DNA from: Streptomyces avermitilis MA-4680 = NBRC 14893
GTDB taxonomy: Bacteria > Actinomycetota > Actinomycetes > Streptomycetales > Streptomycetaceae
Assembly (NCBI RefSeq): GCF_000009765.2
Contig: NC_004719.1
Location: 1 to 64,000, forward strand
DNA: 64,000 bases
Direction: 5' to 3'
Shown: positions 15,071-24,598 of the stretch, piece by piece
How positions within the stretch are numbered: the first letter of the stretch is position 1
Layout of the letters: each line of letters begins with the position of its first letter
Notes under the pieces: generated by a model
Told to the model about the DNA's origin: nothing
Seen by the model: only the letters and a program-made list of their open reading frames with translations
Database searches by the model: none
Made by a program: the position numbers and the translations under genes

Positions 15071-17104
15071 CTACTTGAGGGCCAGTGCAGCACGGAACCT
15101 CCTGCTGGCCTTCTCTACGGTATTGGCGTTCGCTGCCGTGCAGCCGGCAGCCTCGTTCACGCGTGCCGTCGCTTTCATCGCAGCGTCCCGGTAGCCGGCG
15201 TCTCCCGGCTTCACACCGCCGCGGTACAGATACTGCCTGATCGTGTCTGAAGTTTTGGAGTTGAAATCGGCGATCTTCTGACGTTCGGTCTTCGGGGCCT
15301 CCGTGGGCGGCTCCGGTTCCGGTTCGGTGCGCGGCTGGGGGACCGGGGTCGGCTGCTTGAGCATCATCCCGGCCATCTCGATGATCTGCTTCAGCTTGGT
15401 GACGTCTTCTGCGGCGTCGACAGCTCGCTTCAGCGTCTCGACCATCAGCGTCTCGTCCGCGTCCATGTCGAGTTCGTTGCTTGAGGCCCTGGTGGTCGTG
15501 GCGACCGCGGAGTCGATGTAGGAGAACTCTTCCTGGACGGCGTCTCCGGGCTCCTCGCGCTCCTCTTGTTCCCGTTCCTCCAGGACCTTCAGTCCCCGGT
15601 CGTTCTCCTCGCGAAGGAGGTCGAGGAAGCCCTGCATCTTCGGGTCGTCCGGGGCCACGATCAGGCAGGTCTGTTCACGGGCCGGTGTGCCGTCCCATAC
15701 GCGCAGGCCGCGGCCGATCAGCTGCATCAGGTGGCCGCCGTCGCGGTAGTGGGTCAGGATGCCGACGACGGTGATGGTCTTGCAGTCGTAGCCGATGAAC
15801 GCCATGCGCACGGTCACCAGCAGGTCCATCGGCTTGACCTTGAAGTCCTGCAGGATCTTTGAGGCGCCGGTGTCGGATGACACGGCGAGCGCCACGCGGA
15901 GGTCGGGGTAGCGCTGTTGGAGGTACTTGTAGACCTTCTTGGCGTCCTGCTGCTGCATGCAGGAGATCAGGCCTCGGTAGGAGGCGTGAAACTTCTGCTT
16001 GTCCCGGATGGCCCTCACGACGTCGTCGACGAGGGGCTGCCAGGTCTTCTCGTCCCTGAGCACGGGTACGAGTTCGCTGCCGTCGTCGGACAGGTTGTAC
16101 TCGAGGACGCTGTCCCCGCGGCCAGCATCGTCGGCGAGCGTGCGCTTGGAGACGCGCGCATTGGTGAGGCGCATCTCGAACTTGCGCAGGTAGCCTTCCG
16201 CGATGCCGTTGGAGTACTTGGCTTCCGCGTGGTGGACCAGGACCTCACGCTTGGGGTCGGTCGGGTGGGGCTCGTAGTCAGCCAGCACCAGCCGCTGGTT
16301 GTCTGCGCGGTTTGGCGTTCCGGTCAAAAGCAGGGTGTGCCGGGCGTACTCGTGCATCTGCTTGATCAATGCGCCAGCGCGGGTACCGCCCTCGCCGGCG
16401 TCGGGGTCGGTCGTGTCGCCACAGAACTGCGCCTCGTCAGCCACGAGCAGGAACCGGCCCTGATGCTTGGCCGCCCATTCCAGAAAGACCGACTCGTTGG
16501 TGACCAGCGCGCTGTAGGTGGAGATGAAGCCGCTTCCCGGTTCGGTTACCGGTGTGAGCGGCTTTTCTTTGATCTTGTGGCGGATCATCCCGATGCGCTT
16601 GGTGCTGTCGAACAGCAGGCAGTCCCCCTTCGTCACAGAACCTTGGCTGTCCCGCTGCATCCAGTCGGTCTCGCACTGCTCGGCGAGGGTGACCCGGGGG
16701 GCGAAGACCGCCACGTGGTCGATCAGGCCGGCCCTGAAGAGCCTGGTGGCTGTTGCCTGGTAGGTGAGCGTCTTTCCCGACCCGGGAGAGGCAAGGACGG
16801 CCGTCAGGCGCTCACCCGCATGGATACGGTCAAAGACTTGATCGATGACCTCCCGCTGGAAGGGCCGCGGCGAGAATTCGTCGGTGTACTGCACCCCACG
16901 TCCTTTTCCTTTGTTGCACTGCGCACACAGTGCTTGCCCGTTCTCGATCACTGTCCGGCCGCCCTGCACCCAGGGCACCATGTGGTCGGCCTCCCAGCCG
17001 TCCAGCAGCGGTGCACTGCACGTCTCGCACCGTCCTTCGGCGAGGTCGTACAGGATGTTGCGCTGGTTCTGGGTGAAGAACCGCTGAGGATCCCGATCCG
17101 CCAC
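15071..17104 (-). CDS. HNH nuclease-SF2 helicase fusion
   Basis: A 677-residue protein; GTG start with AGGGAG upstream. Residues 20-70 form an HNH domain with zinc pairs C26-x2-C29 and C60-x2-C63 and the DH core at 40-41. A superfamily 2 helicase follows: Walker A ASPGSGKT (105-112), a DEAQ motif (VADEAQFCG), motif III LTGTPNR, and motif VI QLIGRGLR. The C-terminus has an acidic hinge, a Pro/Glu-rich linker and a helical end. It should cut and translocate DNA in the cytoplasm. Such fusions occur in restriction-like and phage-exclusion loci, and the coupled partner gene suggests one system. Confidence 0.85.
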   Translation of the reverse strand: MADRDPQRFFTQNQRNILYDLAEGRCETCSAPLLDGWEADHMVPWVQGGRTVIENGQALCAQCNKGKGRGVQYTDEFSPRPFQREVIDQVFDRIHAGERLTAVLASPGSGKTLTYQATATRLFRAGLIDHVAVFAPRVTLAEQCETDWMQRDSQGSVTKGDCLLFDSTKRIGMIRHKIKEKPLTPVTEPGSGFISTYSALVTNESVFLEWAAKHQGRFLLVADEAQFCGDTTDPDAGEGGTRAGALIKQMHEYARHTLLLTGTPNRADNQRLVLADYEPHPTDPKREVLVHHAEAKYSNGIAEGYLRKFEMRLTNARVSKRTLADDAGRGDSVLEYNLSDDGSELVPVLRDEKTWQPLVDDVVRAIRDKQKFHASYRGLISCMQQQDAKKVYKYLQQRYPDLRVALAVSSDTGASKILQDFKVKPMDLLVTVRMAFIGYDCKTITVVGILTHYRDGGHLMQLIGRGLRVWDGTPAREQTCLIVAPDDPKMQGFLDLLREENDRGLKVLEEREQEEREEPGDAVQEEFSYIDSAVATTTRASSNELDMDADETLMVETLKRAVDAAEDVTKLKQIIEMAGMMLKQPTPVPQPRTEPEPEPPTEAPKTERQKIADFNSKTSDTIRQYLYRGGVKPGDAGYRDAAMKATARVNEAAGCTAANANTVEKASRRFRAALALK

Positions 17105-17271
17105 TACAGCTCCCTAAGTCCCCCGATATGCACCTCAGTTGCCGGTTCGCAGGCTACAGGCGGGGTCTGACAACGAGCCGTGTACTGAACGGGATTGACC
17201 GATCATCACTTCTTTCTGATCGGCGGACGGGCCGAAGGACAGGTCGGCAGGCGCACAACGCACTGAGCGCC

Positions 17272-17532
17272 TGGAGAAGCCGTCGACGGTCCGCGAGATC
17301 CTAGGGCCGCGCCGGCACTCCGGCTGGCTCCTGCAGAAGCTGGGCAGCGGCCGCGGCCCCAGCCAGGGCGTCATCCACGCCGTCGACTGCGGGGAAGCAC
17401 CCGCCGGGGCGCCGCCGCTCCGGACCAGGCATTGGGCGCGGCGGAGCACCCGGCGACCGGCTGTGTTCCCTGTGCGGCGCTGCCCTCGAACTCGATCCCG
17501 TGCTCCGGGGCTTCGACCACGGCGGCAACTGA
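17272..17532 (+). pseudogene. Truncated, frameshifted DUF6233-like remnant
   Basis: The translation shows REILGPRRHSGWLLQKL, GVIHAVDCGEAPAGAP, then after a frame change near 17430 CSLCGAALELDPVLRG and FDHGGN-stop. This matches the C-terminal half of the intact gene at 11106-11633. The N-terminal half is missing. It is a decayed paralogue lying between the helicase operon and the GNAT gene. 17105-17271 shows no gene. Confidence 0.8.
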
Positions 17533-17559
17533 CGGACGTACGAGGATCCGGGCGCTGCC

Positions 17560-18426
17560 TCAGTTACCGGACTGGCCCAAGAAGGCATCGAACATGGCGC
17601 GGGTGCGCTCCGGCCCGTACAGGGTCATCTGCTGCTGGACGAGGGCCTCGATGCGCTCCTTGACTTTGGTGAGCTCCTCCGGCGTGTCCAGGTGTGTGGG
17701 ATCGAACGGCTCCTCGACACCGACCACCGCCGGGAACGGCTGGTCTGCCGTCCCGATGTCGTAGGCGCGCACCTCTGGGACGAGCGGCAGCACGATCAGG
17801 CGGGAGCCCTCCGTCAGGTTGAGCGCGGCAGCGGAGGGCGCGTACAGGTTGCCGACCTTCTCCCGCAGGAAGAACGCGGCCATCTCCGCCGGGGAGACGA
17901 TGAACCCCCACCTCTCGTACATGTGCGCCAGATCGTCGTCCCATACGTAGCCGGTCAGCAGCCGGCGGCCGCGCCGACGCTCGATGTCGGCGGCTGCACG
18001 GACCAGCTGCCGGCCGATGCCCTGCCCGCGGGAGGCGGGTGCCACAGCCATAAAGGCCAAGTGCGCGCTGACCGCGTTGACCCGGTCGAACATCTTGCGC
18101 TGCATGCCAACCTGCTGGGCATACAGGTTCTGATGCGCTTTCAGGTCGGCCAAGTCGTCGCCCGGCTTCGAACCGAGGTTGCCGCCCTGGACCAGCACGG
18201 CGCCCAGCAGTGTGCGGCGCCGCTCGAAGACCAGGAAGCGGAACGGCTCGGCGTACCGGGCCGTGTCGACCCCGCTGTCGAGGAGATGACAGGACGCCGC
18301 CAGCTGCATCCGGTCCTGTTCATCCCGGGCCACCTCCGCGAGCAGGGTCCGGACGGCGTCGCCTTCTCCGACACGAGCCGGGCGTACGCCCGACGTCTCC
18401 CCCTTGCGTGCCTTGACCCGCCCCAT
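17560..18426 (-). CDS. GNAT-family N-acetyltransferase
   Basis: A 288-residue protein. The acetyl-CoA binding motif A is clear (AFMAVAPASRGQGIGRQLV, about residues 124-142), followed by a YERWGF motif B region typical of GNAT enzymes. The C-terminal 100 residues are an extension beyond the usual ~150-residue domain. The substrate cannot be told. ATG at 18426 with GAGGGAG upstream. Confidence 0.8.
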   Translation of the reverse strand: MGRVKARKGETSGVRPARVGEGDAVRTLLAEVARDEQDRMQLAASCHLLDSGVDTARYAEPFRFLVFERRRTLLGAVLVQGGNLGSKPGDDLADLKAHQNLYAQQVGMQRKMFDRVNAVSAHLAFMAVAPASRGQGIGRQLVRAAADIERRRGRRLLTGYVWDDDLAHMYERWGFIVSPAEMAAFFLREKVGNLYAPSAAALNLTEGSRLIVLPLVPEVRAYDIGTADQPFPAVVGVEEPFDPTHLDTPEELTKVKERIEALVQQQMTLYGPERTRAMFDAFLGQSGN

Positions 18427-18596
18427 GTGTGTCTCCCTCGGTGTCGGTGGTGCGCAGTGTTCCGGAGAAGCAGCTCACCGTCGTTGCTCCCGTCCAGAAT
18501 CTCCCCGGCTGAGCCGTTGCGTGGCAGATCCCGCGAAAGATCCTTCGGAAGGCTTGAGCCTCGTTGGGTGTCGCATCGGGTCCATGCGCGGGCGAG

Positions 18597-18619
18597 CCCC
18601 GGACCACGTCGGTCCGGGG
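18597..18619. terminator. Hairpin in the 18427-18795 intergenic region
   Basis: CCCCGGACC pairs with GGTCCGGGG across a 5-base loop. The element resembles the terminator at 13635. It lies between divergent genes, so it may be a relic of a rearranged end. Nothing else is seen in 18427-18795. Confidence 0.5.
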
Positions 18620-18795
18620 TGACTGAGCGCCTCGGTTGGCGAGTTGAGCCCGCCGGTGCAGCTGTGTGCTGCTCCGGGCGCTGGTCCCACGGGGTGCGGC
18701 GCCGCTCGTGTTGGGTCCGTCCGATCAGGCTGTGCTCGTGCGCCGTCGGGTCAAACCGATAGTCCTCGTTCCCGTGTCCGGAGGATGATGCGCGC

Positions 18796-19674
18796 ATGCA
18801 GTCGGGCAACGAACTTCCGAACGACCGCCGGGCCGAATATTTCGGACAGTGCGCGGTGATGATGCTCAACGCGCTCCGGCAGGAGAATGACGCGGACCCA
18901 TTTTCCGAGGTCACCAGCGTCGACCTGTCCGCGGAAACCGAGCCCGGGCACGAAGGAATCTACGACCAGGCCCTGTCCAACGCCCTAGCCGCGATCGTCG
19001 CAGCAGAGTGGCCAGGGGAGGAAGCGAATGACAAGGGCCGTGTGCACTTTGCGAGGACCCTGTTGAAGGTGATCGCCGAGAAGATCACGCCCGACCCGAC
19101 GACAGGCCTGTGCGTCATACCTGATCGCGACGCCGACGTCCGCTCCCCGTGGGAGAAGCAAAACCGTGCGCCTGAAGGCTTCTGGGACACCCGGATCGAC
19201 GTTGACCTCCTGACCGATGCGCTCGATGTCAGCGGTCAGGCCCGCCATGGAAGCGGAACGGGACGCTTGCAGCGCCGTCACGTCCAAGCCCTGCTTGCCC
19301 TCGACCACCACCCCACCCTGAGAACGCTCCTCGAGGCCCAGTCTGACCGCGACGACGAACGGGCCCAGGACGAGGACGCGCGGTCGGCCGATCAGGCGCG
19401 CGCTCTGCTAGAACTCATCGGTGATGAAGAGGCCAAGCGCCGTGCGGAGTCGGCCGAGAACCCCAACGAGTACCACCCCAAGCACAACCCTGACGGCCAC
19501 GACTTCGAGGAGTGCCCGGTGTGTGGGTACGAGACCTTCTGTATCCAGGGCTTGGACATGTCGGGGCGGGTCGGCTTCGGGCAGTGCATCGTCTGCTCGT
19601 ACAGGCGCAGTCCCCGGGTCGCTGACCAGGAAGGCTTCGGCGAGCACCTCGCATGGCTGATGGGAAAAGACTGA
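18796..19674 (+). CDS. Hypothetical protein with C-terminal zinc ribbon
   Basis: A 292-residue protein; GGAGG lies about 10 bp before the ATG. The N-terminal half is helical and acidic (residues 1-200). The C-terminus has CPVCGYETFCI and CIVCSYRR, a four-Cys zinc ribbon. Family and function are not recognised. It is convergent with tpg. Confidence 0.72.
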   Translation: MQSGNELPNDRRAEYFGQCAVMMLNALRQENDADPFSEVTSVDLSAETEPGHEGIYDQALSNALAAIVAAEWPGEEANDKGRVHFARTLLKVIAEKITPDPTTGLCVIPDRDADVRSPWEKQNRAPEGFWDTRIDVDLLTDALDVSGQARHGSGTGRLQRRHVQALLALDHHPTLRTLLEAQSDRDDERAQDEDARSADQARALLELIGDEEAKRRAESAENPNEYHPKHNPDGHDFEECPVCGYETFCIQGLDMSGRVGFGQCIVCSYRRSPRVADQEGFGEHLAWLMGKD

Positions 19675-19767
19675 AACTGAACGCTCAGCTCGCCAAGTGT
19701 CGCGCTCCCTCGCCAAGTGATGCGCTCAGCTACATCCGGGGCTCGCGGGCTGTTTGGGGTATGGCTG

Positions 19768-20325
19768 CTACAGCTCGAACTCGAGGTGCTCGATGTCCGT
19801 GAACCGGACCTCTTCCAGGCTTCCGGCGCGGCGGCCGCCGTCCTGGAAGTACACCTCCTTGAGCGCTTCGGCGGCGATCTCCTGGAGTCGGGCGTCGCTG
19901 GCGCCGGCCTCCTGGGCGTCGAAGAGGCGGGCGGCGTAGACGGGCGGCAGGGCTACGGTCAGGTGCCGGATGCGGTCCTGGTCCGTCGACCCGATCGGCG
20001 CGGTGTAGCCGAGCCGGGCGCGGGTGTCGACGACGATGCCGCCGGTGGTCGCCGCCTTCTCCCTCGCCTTGGCGCGGATCTGCGGCTGCCAGCGGGCCTT
20101 CACCTCGCGCTCCAGGCGCGCGGCGAGGTCGGGGCGGGGCTTTTTGATCTGGTCTTTGACGTACCGCTCTACGGTGCGCTGGGAGATGCGCAGCATCTGG
20201 GCGACCGCCTTGGTGCCCTTGAGCTGCTTGACCAGGTACCGCATCTGCGCGCCCGCGCTCTTGGGCGCTGGGCGGGTGAACGCCTTCTGCACCGCGGCGT
20301 CCAGGCCGTCCCCGAACAGGCTCAT
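19768..20325 (-). CDS. tpg: Telomere terminal protein Tpg
   Basis: A 185-residue protein, the usual Tpg length, with MSLFGDGLDAAVQKAFTRP at the start, an internal helix-turn-helix (VAQMLRISQRTVERYVKDQI), the RWQPQIRAKAREKAATTGG block, YAARLFDAQEAGASDARL and a terminal EHLEFEL. Tpg becomes covalently linked to the 5' ends and primes fill-in of the 3' overhang at Streptomyces telomeres. AGGAGAAGG precedes the ATG. It starts 12 bp after the tap stop, the normal tap-tpg operon. Confidence 0.95.
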   Translation of the reverse strand: MSLFGDGLDAAVQKAFTRPAPKSAGAQMRYLVKQLKGTKAVAQMLRISQRTVERYVKDQIKKPRPDLAARLEREVKARWQPQIRAKAREKAATTGGIVVDTRARLGYTAPIGSTDQDRIRHLTVALPPVYAARLFDAQEAGASDARLQEIAAEALKEVYFQDGGRRAGSLEEVRFTDIEHLEFEL

Positions 20326-20337
20326 CGTCGCCTTCTC

Positions 20338-22596
20338 CTACTCTCCGTTGTCGACGTCGGTGACGGTGCCGTCCTTGATGTACCGGGCGAGGTTGAGTTC
20401 CGGGGCGTTGAACCGCTCGCGGACCTCTTCGCCCCACAAGACGCTCTGGGTGCCCTCGTGCTTGACCAGGCCGGGGTTGATGCCGAGCTTGAAGCCGCCC
20501 GGCAGCGGCTTGCCGTCCCGGTAGGGCAGGAAGTCCAGCGGGCTGGTGCCGTCGGCCGCGTAGACGACGCAGTCGGACAGGACTGCGATCGGGTACTGCC
20601 CGGTGAATGCCGCGTGCTTGACGATCTTGCGGTGCAGGTTGATCCGGGTGCGGGAGATGACCGCCGCGCGGATGTCGGGCCGCCAGGTCGGGCGGGACAG
20701 AGCACGCCACGGCCCGCCCGGACGCCAGCCCTCACCCCGGGGCCGCTCGCGCAGCTTGCCCAGGCCGCCCTTCACCGTCGCCTTGACCGCGGAGACGACG
20801 ATCGCCAGCTCCGGGTCACGGCCGCGGTAGCCGTCCATCGCGGTGAGGAAGTCGGCCGGCGACAGGTCGGCGTCGACTCCGAGGTCGGCCATCGTGGCGA
20901 GGTACGCGTCGCGCAGCCGGTTGTACCAGCCGTCCAGGTAACGGCCGTTCTCGTAGCGGACGTACGCCTCGAGCGGCGTGACGTCGTAGCCGAGCTCCAC
21001 CGCGTACGCCACGGTCGGCGTCGCGTACCAGGCCGGGCCCTCGGGGCGCTCGCCCTTCGGCGTGAACGGGCTGGGCAGCAGACTGCCGTCCAGGTCCGCC
21101 CACTTGTCCTTGCCGAGCTTCACCCTCGACAGGTCGACGTGGGACAGGTCGACCAGCCACGAGCCGGGCAGCTTCGGGTCGAACACCGGAGCCTTGACGT
21201 GCGTCGGCGCACCGAGGCCGACGACCAGGCCGTTCGCGCCAGCGGCGAAGGCCATGTTCACGTCGATGCCCACCAGGTGCCGCAGGGTGCACTCGGCATC
21301 CGTCATCGGCCGCGCCCAGTCGTACGCCTCCTCAAACAGCTTCTCGCCGGGGCCGCGCACGTGGAACCGCGGCAGGTCCTTGAGGAGCGGGTGCCCGTCA
21401 GGGGCCTCGCACGGCGCGCAGTCCACCGGGTCCTTCCCGAGCGAGCCGGGGTTGTGCTCGGAGTGCCGCTTGCCCGTCGCGTCGGCCTCGGAGGCGCGGG
21501 TCGGCGGGTGCAGGGCGGTCATCAGTTCCAGGCCGGTCACGGCGGTCGATCCGCGCGGCGTCATCACCCGGGACGCGTACACGCCCAGCACACGGGCGAG
21601 CTCCGCTGGCGGGAGCTGCCCGGCCTGGCCCCAGTGACGGGTGTCCAGCGCGTTCCACGACGGAATGCACAGCTGCACGCAGGCCCGCTCCGAACCCTGC
21701 GCGGGACGGTAGATCCGCGCCCACGGGCCGAACCCGCGCTTCGTCAGCTTCCACTCCGCTCGGGCCAACTGCTTGATGACCTTGTGGCCCTCGGGGATCC
21801 GCCCGGCGAGCCGCTCCTCATCCGTGAGGGTGGTGGGCAGGCCGTAGCGCTCCAGCGCGGACTGGGTGAGCACAAGCAGTGGGTCGGCGTCCTTGCCCGG
21901 CCCGGACAGCTGCGGCTGACCGAGCTTGGCATCCTTCAGGGTCCAGTCGACCAGGGCCGGGATGGACTTGGCGGGCACGTCCAGGACCAGGCCGCCGACG
22001 CAGTACGCGAGGACCTGGCCGTCGGCGTCGACGTCGACGACCGCGATCGGACCGTTGGCAAAACGCGGGTCGGTGCCGGCCGGAGTGTTCGCCGGGGCGG
22101 CCTTCCGCGCAGCCGGGCGGCGCGACGTCGACGACGGCCTGGCGGTGCGCGCCGGACGCGACGCGGCAGCCGGAGCAGCGGCGTTGTCGGTGGGGCGGGG
22201 CTGGATGTTCTCAGAAACAGTCATGGTCGCAGCCTCGGAGGCCGGGGCTGTGGACAGAGTCCGCGCTTCCGGAGCCACGGGGACGCTCGTGAACGTCTCC
22301 GGGACCTTGGCCGTGACACCGGACGGGGCGTCGGCGTTGTCCGTGGGAGCCGGGTACATCGCGGCCCATCCGTCCAACAGGTGCTTGTACGCGGCGAGGC
22401 GCGGTGGGCGGGGCATCGTGCGGCCGGTCTCCCAGCCATTGACGGTCTCCCGTTTCGTCTGCAGCGCGATCGCCACATCCTCCTGGGTCAGACCTGCCGC
22501 TTCACGCAGCCGCTTCCGCTCGGTCGGCGGCGGCAGCAATGGGCCGCGGGCCAGTAGCTCTGCGGCCCGCGCCATCAGTTCTTCTTCCGTGGGCAT
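20338..22596 (-). CDS. tap: Telomere-associated protein Tap
   Basis: A 752-residue protein that in Streptomyces binds the telomere 3' overhang and recruits Tpg. The N-terminus carries an XRE-type helix-turn-helix (LREAAGLTQEDVAIALQTKRETV, about residues 27-60), then a Pro/Ala-rich linker and the long C-terminal domain with DVDADGQVLAYCVGG, FHVRGPGEKLFEEA and AVLSDCVVYAADG. The ATG at 22596 was chosen because GGAGG lies 8 bp upstream; the frame extends 20 codons further but without a site. Cotranscribed with tpg and with direct repeats upstream. Confidence 0.94.
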   Translation of the reverse strand: MPTEEELMARAAELLARGPLLPPPTERKRLREAAGLTQEDVAIALQTKRETVNGWETGRTMPRPPRLAAYKHLLDGWAAMYPAPTDNADAPSGVTAKVPETFTSVPVAPEARTLSTAPASEAATMTVSENIQPRPTDNAAAPAAASRPARTARPSSTSRRPAARKAAPANTPAGTDPRFANGPIAVVDVDADGQVLAYCVGGLVLDVPAKSIPALVDWTLKDAKLGQPQLSGPGKDADPLLVLTQSALERYGLPTTLTDEERLAGRIPEGHKVIKQLARAEWKLTKRGFGPWARIYRPAQGSERACVQLCIPSWNALDTRHWGQAGQLPPAELARVLGVYASRVMTPRGSTAVTGLELMTALHPPTRASEADATGKRHSEHNPGSLGKDPVDCAPCEAPDGHPLLKDLPRFHVRGPGEKLFEEAYDWARPMTDAECTLRHLVGIDVNMAFAAGANGLVVGLGAPTHVKAPVFDPKLPGSWLVDLSHVDLSRVKLGKDKWADLDGSLLPSPFTPKGERPEGPAWYATPTVAYAVELGYDVTPLEAYVRYENGRYLDGWYNRLRDAYLATMADLGVDADLSPADFLTAMDGYRGRDPELAIVVSAVKATVKGGLGKLRERPRGEGWRPGGPWRALSRPTWRPDIRAAVISRTRINLHRKIVKHAAFTGQYPIAVLSDCVVYAADGTSPLDFLPYRDGKPLPGGFKLGINPGLVKHEGTQSVLWGEEVRERFNAPELNLARYIKDGTVTDVDNGE

Positions 22597-22620
22597 ACGG
22601 CGACCTCCTACACCCACCCT

Positions 22621-22668
22621 ACCGAATCTCACATTGGAAATCACATCGAACGTCACTTTGAACGTAAC
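22621..22668 (-). promoter_or_regulatory. Four tandem 12-bp repeats upstream of tap
   Basis: On the minus strand four contiguous 12-mers of the form GTGACGTTCxAT run from 22668 to 22621 (GTTACGTTCAAA, GTGACGTTCGAT, GTGATTTCCAAT, GTGAGATTCGGT), ending about 25 bp before the tap ATG. They probably bind a regulator, possibly Tap itself through its XRE domain. The 163-bp gap to the divergent gene at 22760 contains little else. Confidence 0.7.
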
Positions 22669-22759
22669 TTTTCAGCTCACGCGAGTGTATGATCACGCTC
22701 GTTCTGCGATCTCGCGCCCGACAGAGGCCAGGGCGCGGCACCCGTCACCAGGAGGAACG

Positions 22760-24598
22760 GTGGAACAAGGAACAGCCAGCGGCCCGGCGGTTCTCTCCGA
22801 GCAGGAGAGTTCTGAGGTGCTGCACCGGCTGATCCTCCCGGCAGCGACGCGAAGCGCCGTCCGGCAGCCCCGGCCGGTCGTGGGTGTCGTCGCCGGGCAG
22901 CCCGGCGCCGGGAAGACCGAGATCGCCGACCTCGTGCAGGCTGTGCTGGACCGCCGCGGCGGCTCCGTACGCGTCGGCCGGGACCTGTACCAGCCGTTTC
23001 ACCGCCACTACGCCGACGCCCTGGCCGCCGATGTCCGCACGGCCGGAGCGGTGGTGCGCCCCGATACCGCGCGCTGGCAGGCCGCCGTCGAAGCCCACGT
23101 CCGCGAGATGGGCTTCGACGCGGTGGTGGAGTCGGCGCTCGCCGACTCAGACGACTTCCGCACCTCGTCTGCCGCCTACCGGGCCGCCGGGCACCGGATC
23201 GAGGTGGTGGCGCTGGCCACCGCAGAGGCCCTGAGCCAGCTCGGCATCGCGGACCGCTTCCTCACCGAGGACGCTGCCGGCGGCGGCCGATATGTGTCCT
23301 GGGAAAACCACGACGGCTGCGCGACGAACATGCTGGCCACGCTGGCCGTCATCGAGACCGAGCAGCTCGCCGACCGCGTCACCGTCGTACGGCGCGACGG
23401 CACCGTTCTCTACGCCAACGAGCTGACCGCCGAAGGTGGTTGGCGGCGCCGGACGGCTGCGGATCGAGTGGTGCGGCGGGAGCGGTCACGGCCGTGGACC
23501 GCGCCCGAGACCGCCTCTTTTCGCCGCGAGCTGGCCCGCACCGACCGGCGCGTGCACGCCGAACTCGTCAGCGAGGACCGGCGCCTGGCCGTGCAGCGGG
23601 ACACCGAGCGCGCAGCCGCCTGGTCCGAGCCGGTCCGCCGCATCGCCCAGCCCCGCAGGCGCGCGCCCGGCGTCGACTACCACCGGCTCTCGCCCGACGA
23701 ACACCGCTGGATCTTCGAGGAGCTGATCGCCCCGTCGTACCTAAACTGCGTTGTGCCCCGCGACGATCCGCGCGCCGTGTACGTCCTGGGCCAGCCCGGA
23801 GCGGGCAAACTCCTGGCCGCCAGGATGGTCCGCCGCGCCATGCGGCCCGGTACGACCCGCCTGGTCGGCGACGACTTCAAGGCCTCGCACCCCGACTACT
23901 ACCAGCTGCTGCGCGACGATCCCCGCAGCGCCGGGGCAGCAATCCGAGCCGACTACAAGGCGTGGTTCGCCCAGGCTGAGGAGTACGTACGCCTGCGGCG
24001 CGGCGACGTCCTGATCGAGGCCGCCCCCGGCAACGCGGAGGAGTTCATCGACAGCGCCCTGCCGTTCGCGACCATCGGCTATCCGGTCGAACTCGTGGTC
24101 CTGGCCGTACGGGAAGCCGACAGCCGGCTCGCCACCGCGCTGCGCTACGCCCGGGCGCTGCAGCGCGGCGGCACCGGCAGGTTCACCACACGCGCCGGGC
24201 ACGACACCTGCTTCCGCGCGCTCGCCGACGTCGTCGCCGTCGCTGAGCGGCACCCGCAGATCGCGGCCGTGACCGTGATCCGCCGGGACGGCCACGCCCT
24301 GGTGCGCCACGAGGCCGGCGGCGCCGGACGGGCGTCGTGGGCGCTGACGGCGGAACGGCTCCGCCCGTACACCGAGCAGGAGGCCGCCGCGTTCCTCCGC
24401 CTCCACCAGGCGCTGCGCCGGGCGCTCCCGCAGCACCGGGCTGAGCTGGACGAGATCTCCGCTCTCGCCCGGCCCCTGATGCCGCCTCGGGTGCAGCCGG
24501 CCCGCATCGACCGGCCGCGCCCGACCGTCTGGCCCCTGCCGATCCCACGACGGGCCCCGGGCTATGACTCGCTGAGCTCCCTCAGCCGTGCCGCATAA
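22760..24598 (+). CDS. Tandem zeta-toxin-type kinase
   Basis: A 612-residue protein, GTG start with AGGAGG just before it. It consists of two zeta/PezT-like kinase domains. Domain one has GQPGAGKT at residues 46-53 and GRDLYQPFHRHY; domain two has GQPGAGKL at 344-351 and GDDFKASHPDYYQLL. Each ends with a TVxRRDG strand. Zeta enzymes phosphorylate UDP-GlcNAc or nucleotide substrates and are toxic without antitoxin. In domain two the Walker A Thr is replaced by Leu, which should weaken nucleotide binding, so domain two may be regulatory. Confidence 0.82.
   Translation: MEQGTASGPAVLSEQESSEVLHRLILPAATRSAVRQPRPVVGVVAGQPGAGKTEIADLVQAVLDRRGGSVRVGRDLYQPFHRHYADALAADVRTAGAVVRPDTARWQAAVEAHVREMGFDAVVESALADSDDFRTSSAAYRAAGHRIEVVALATAEALSQLGIADRFLTEDAAGGGRYVSWENHDGCATNMLATLAVIETEQLADRVTVVRRDGTVLYANELTAEGGWRRRTAADRVVRRERSRPWTAPETASFRRELARTDRRVHAELVSEDRRLAVQRDTERAAAWSEPVRRIAQPRRRAPGVDYHRLSPDEHRWIFEELIAPSYLNCVVPRDDPRAVYVLGQPGAGKLLAARMVRRAMRPGTTRLVGDDFKASHPDYYQLLRDDPRSAGAAIRADYKAWFAQAEEYVRLRRGDVLIEAAPGNAEEFIDSALPFATIGYPVELVVLAVREADSRLATALRYARALQRGGTGRFTTRAGHDTCFRALADVVAVAERHPQIAAVTVIRRDGHALVRHEAGGAGRASWALTAERLRPYTEQEAAAFLRLHQALRRALPQHRAELDEISALARPLMPPRVQPARIDRPRPTVWPLPIPRRAPGYDSLSSLSRAA

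Noticed and set aside
19717..22557. 946-codon plus-strand frame opposite tap and tpg
   Set aside because: It is the shadow of tap-tpg; the minus strand has recognised families, ribosome sites and correct lengths.
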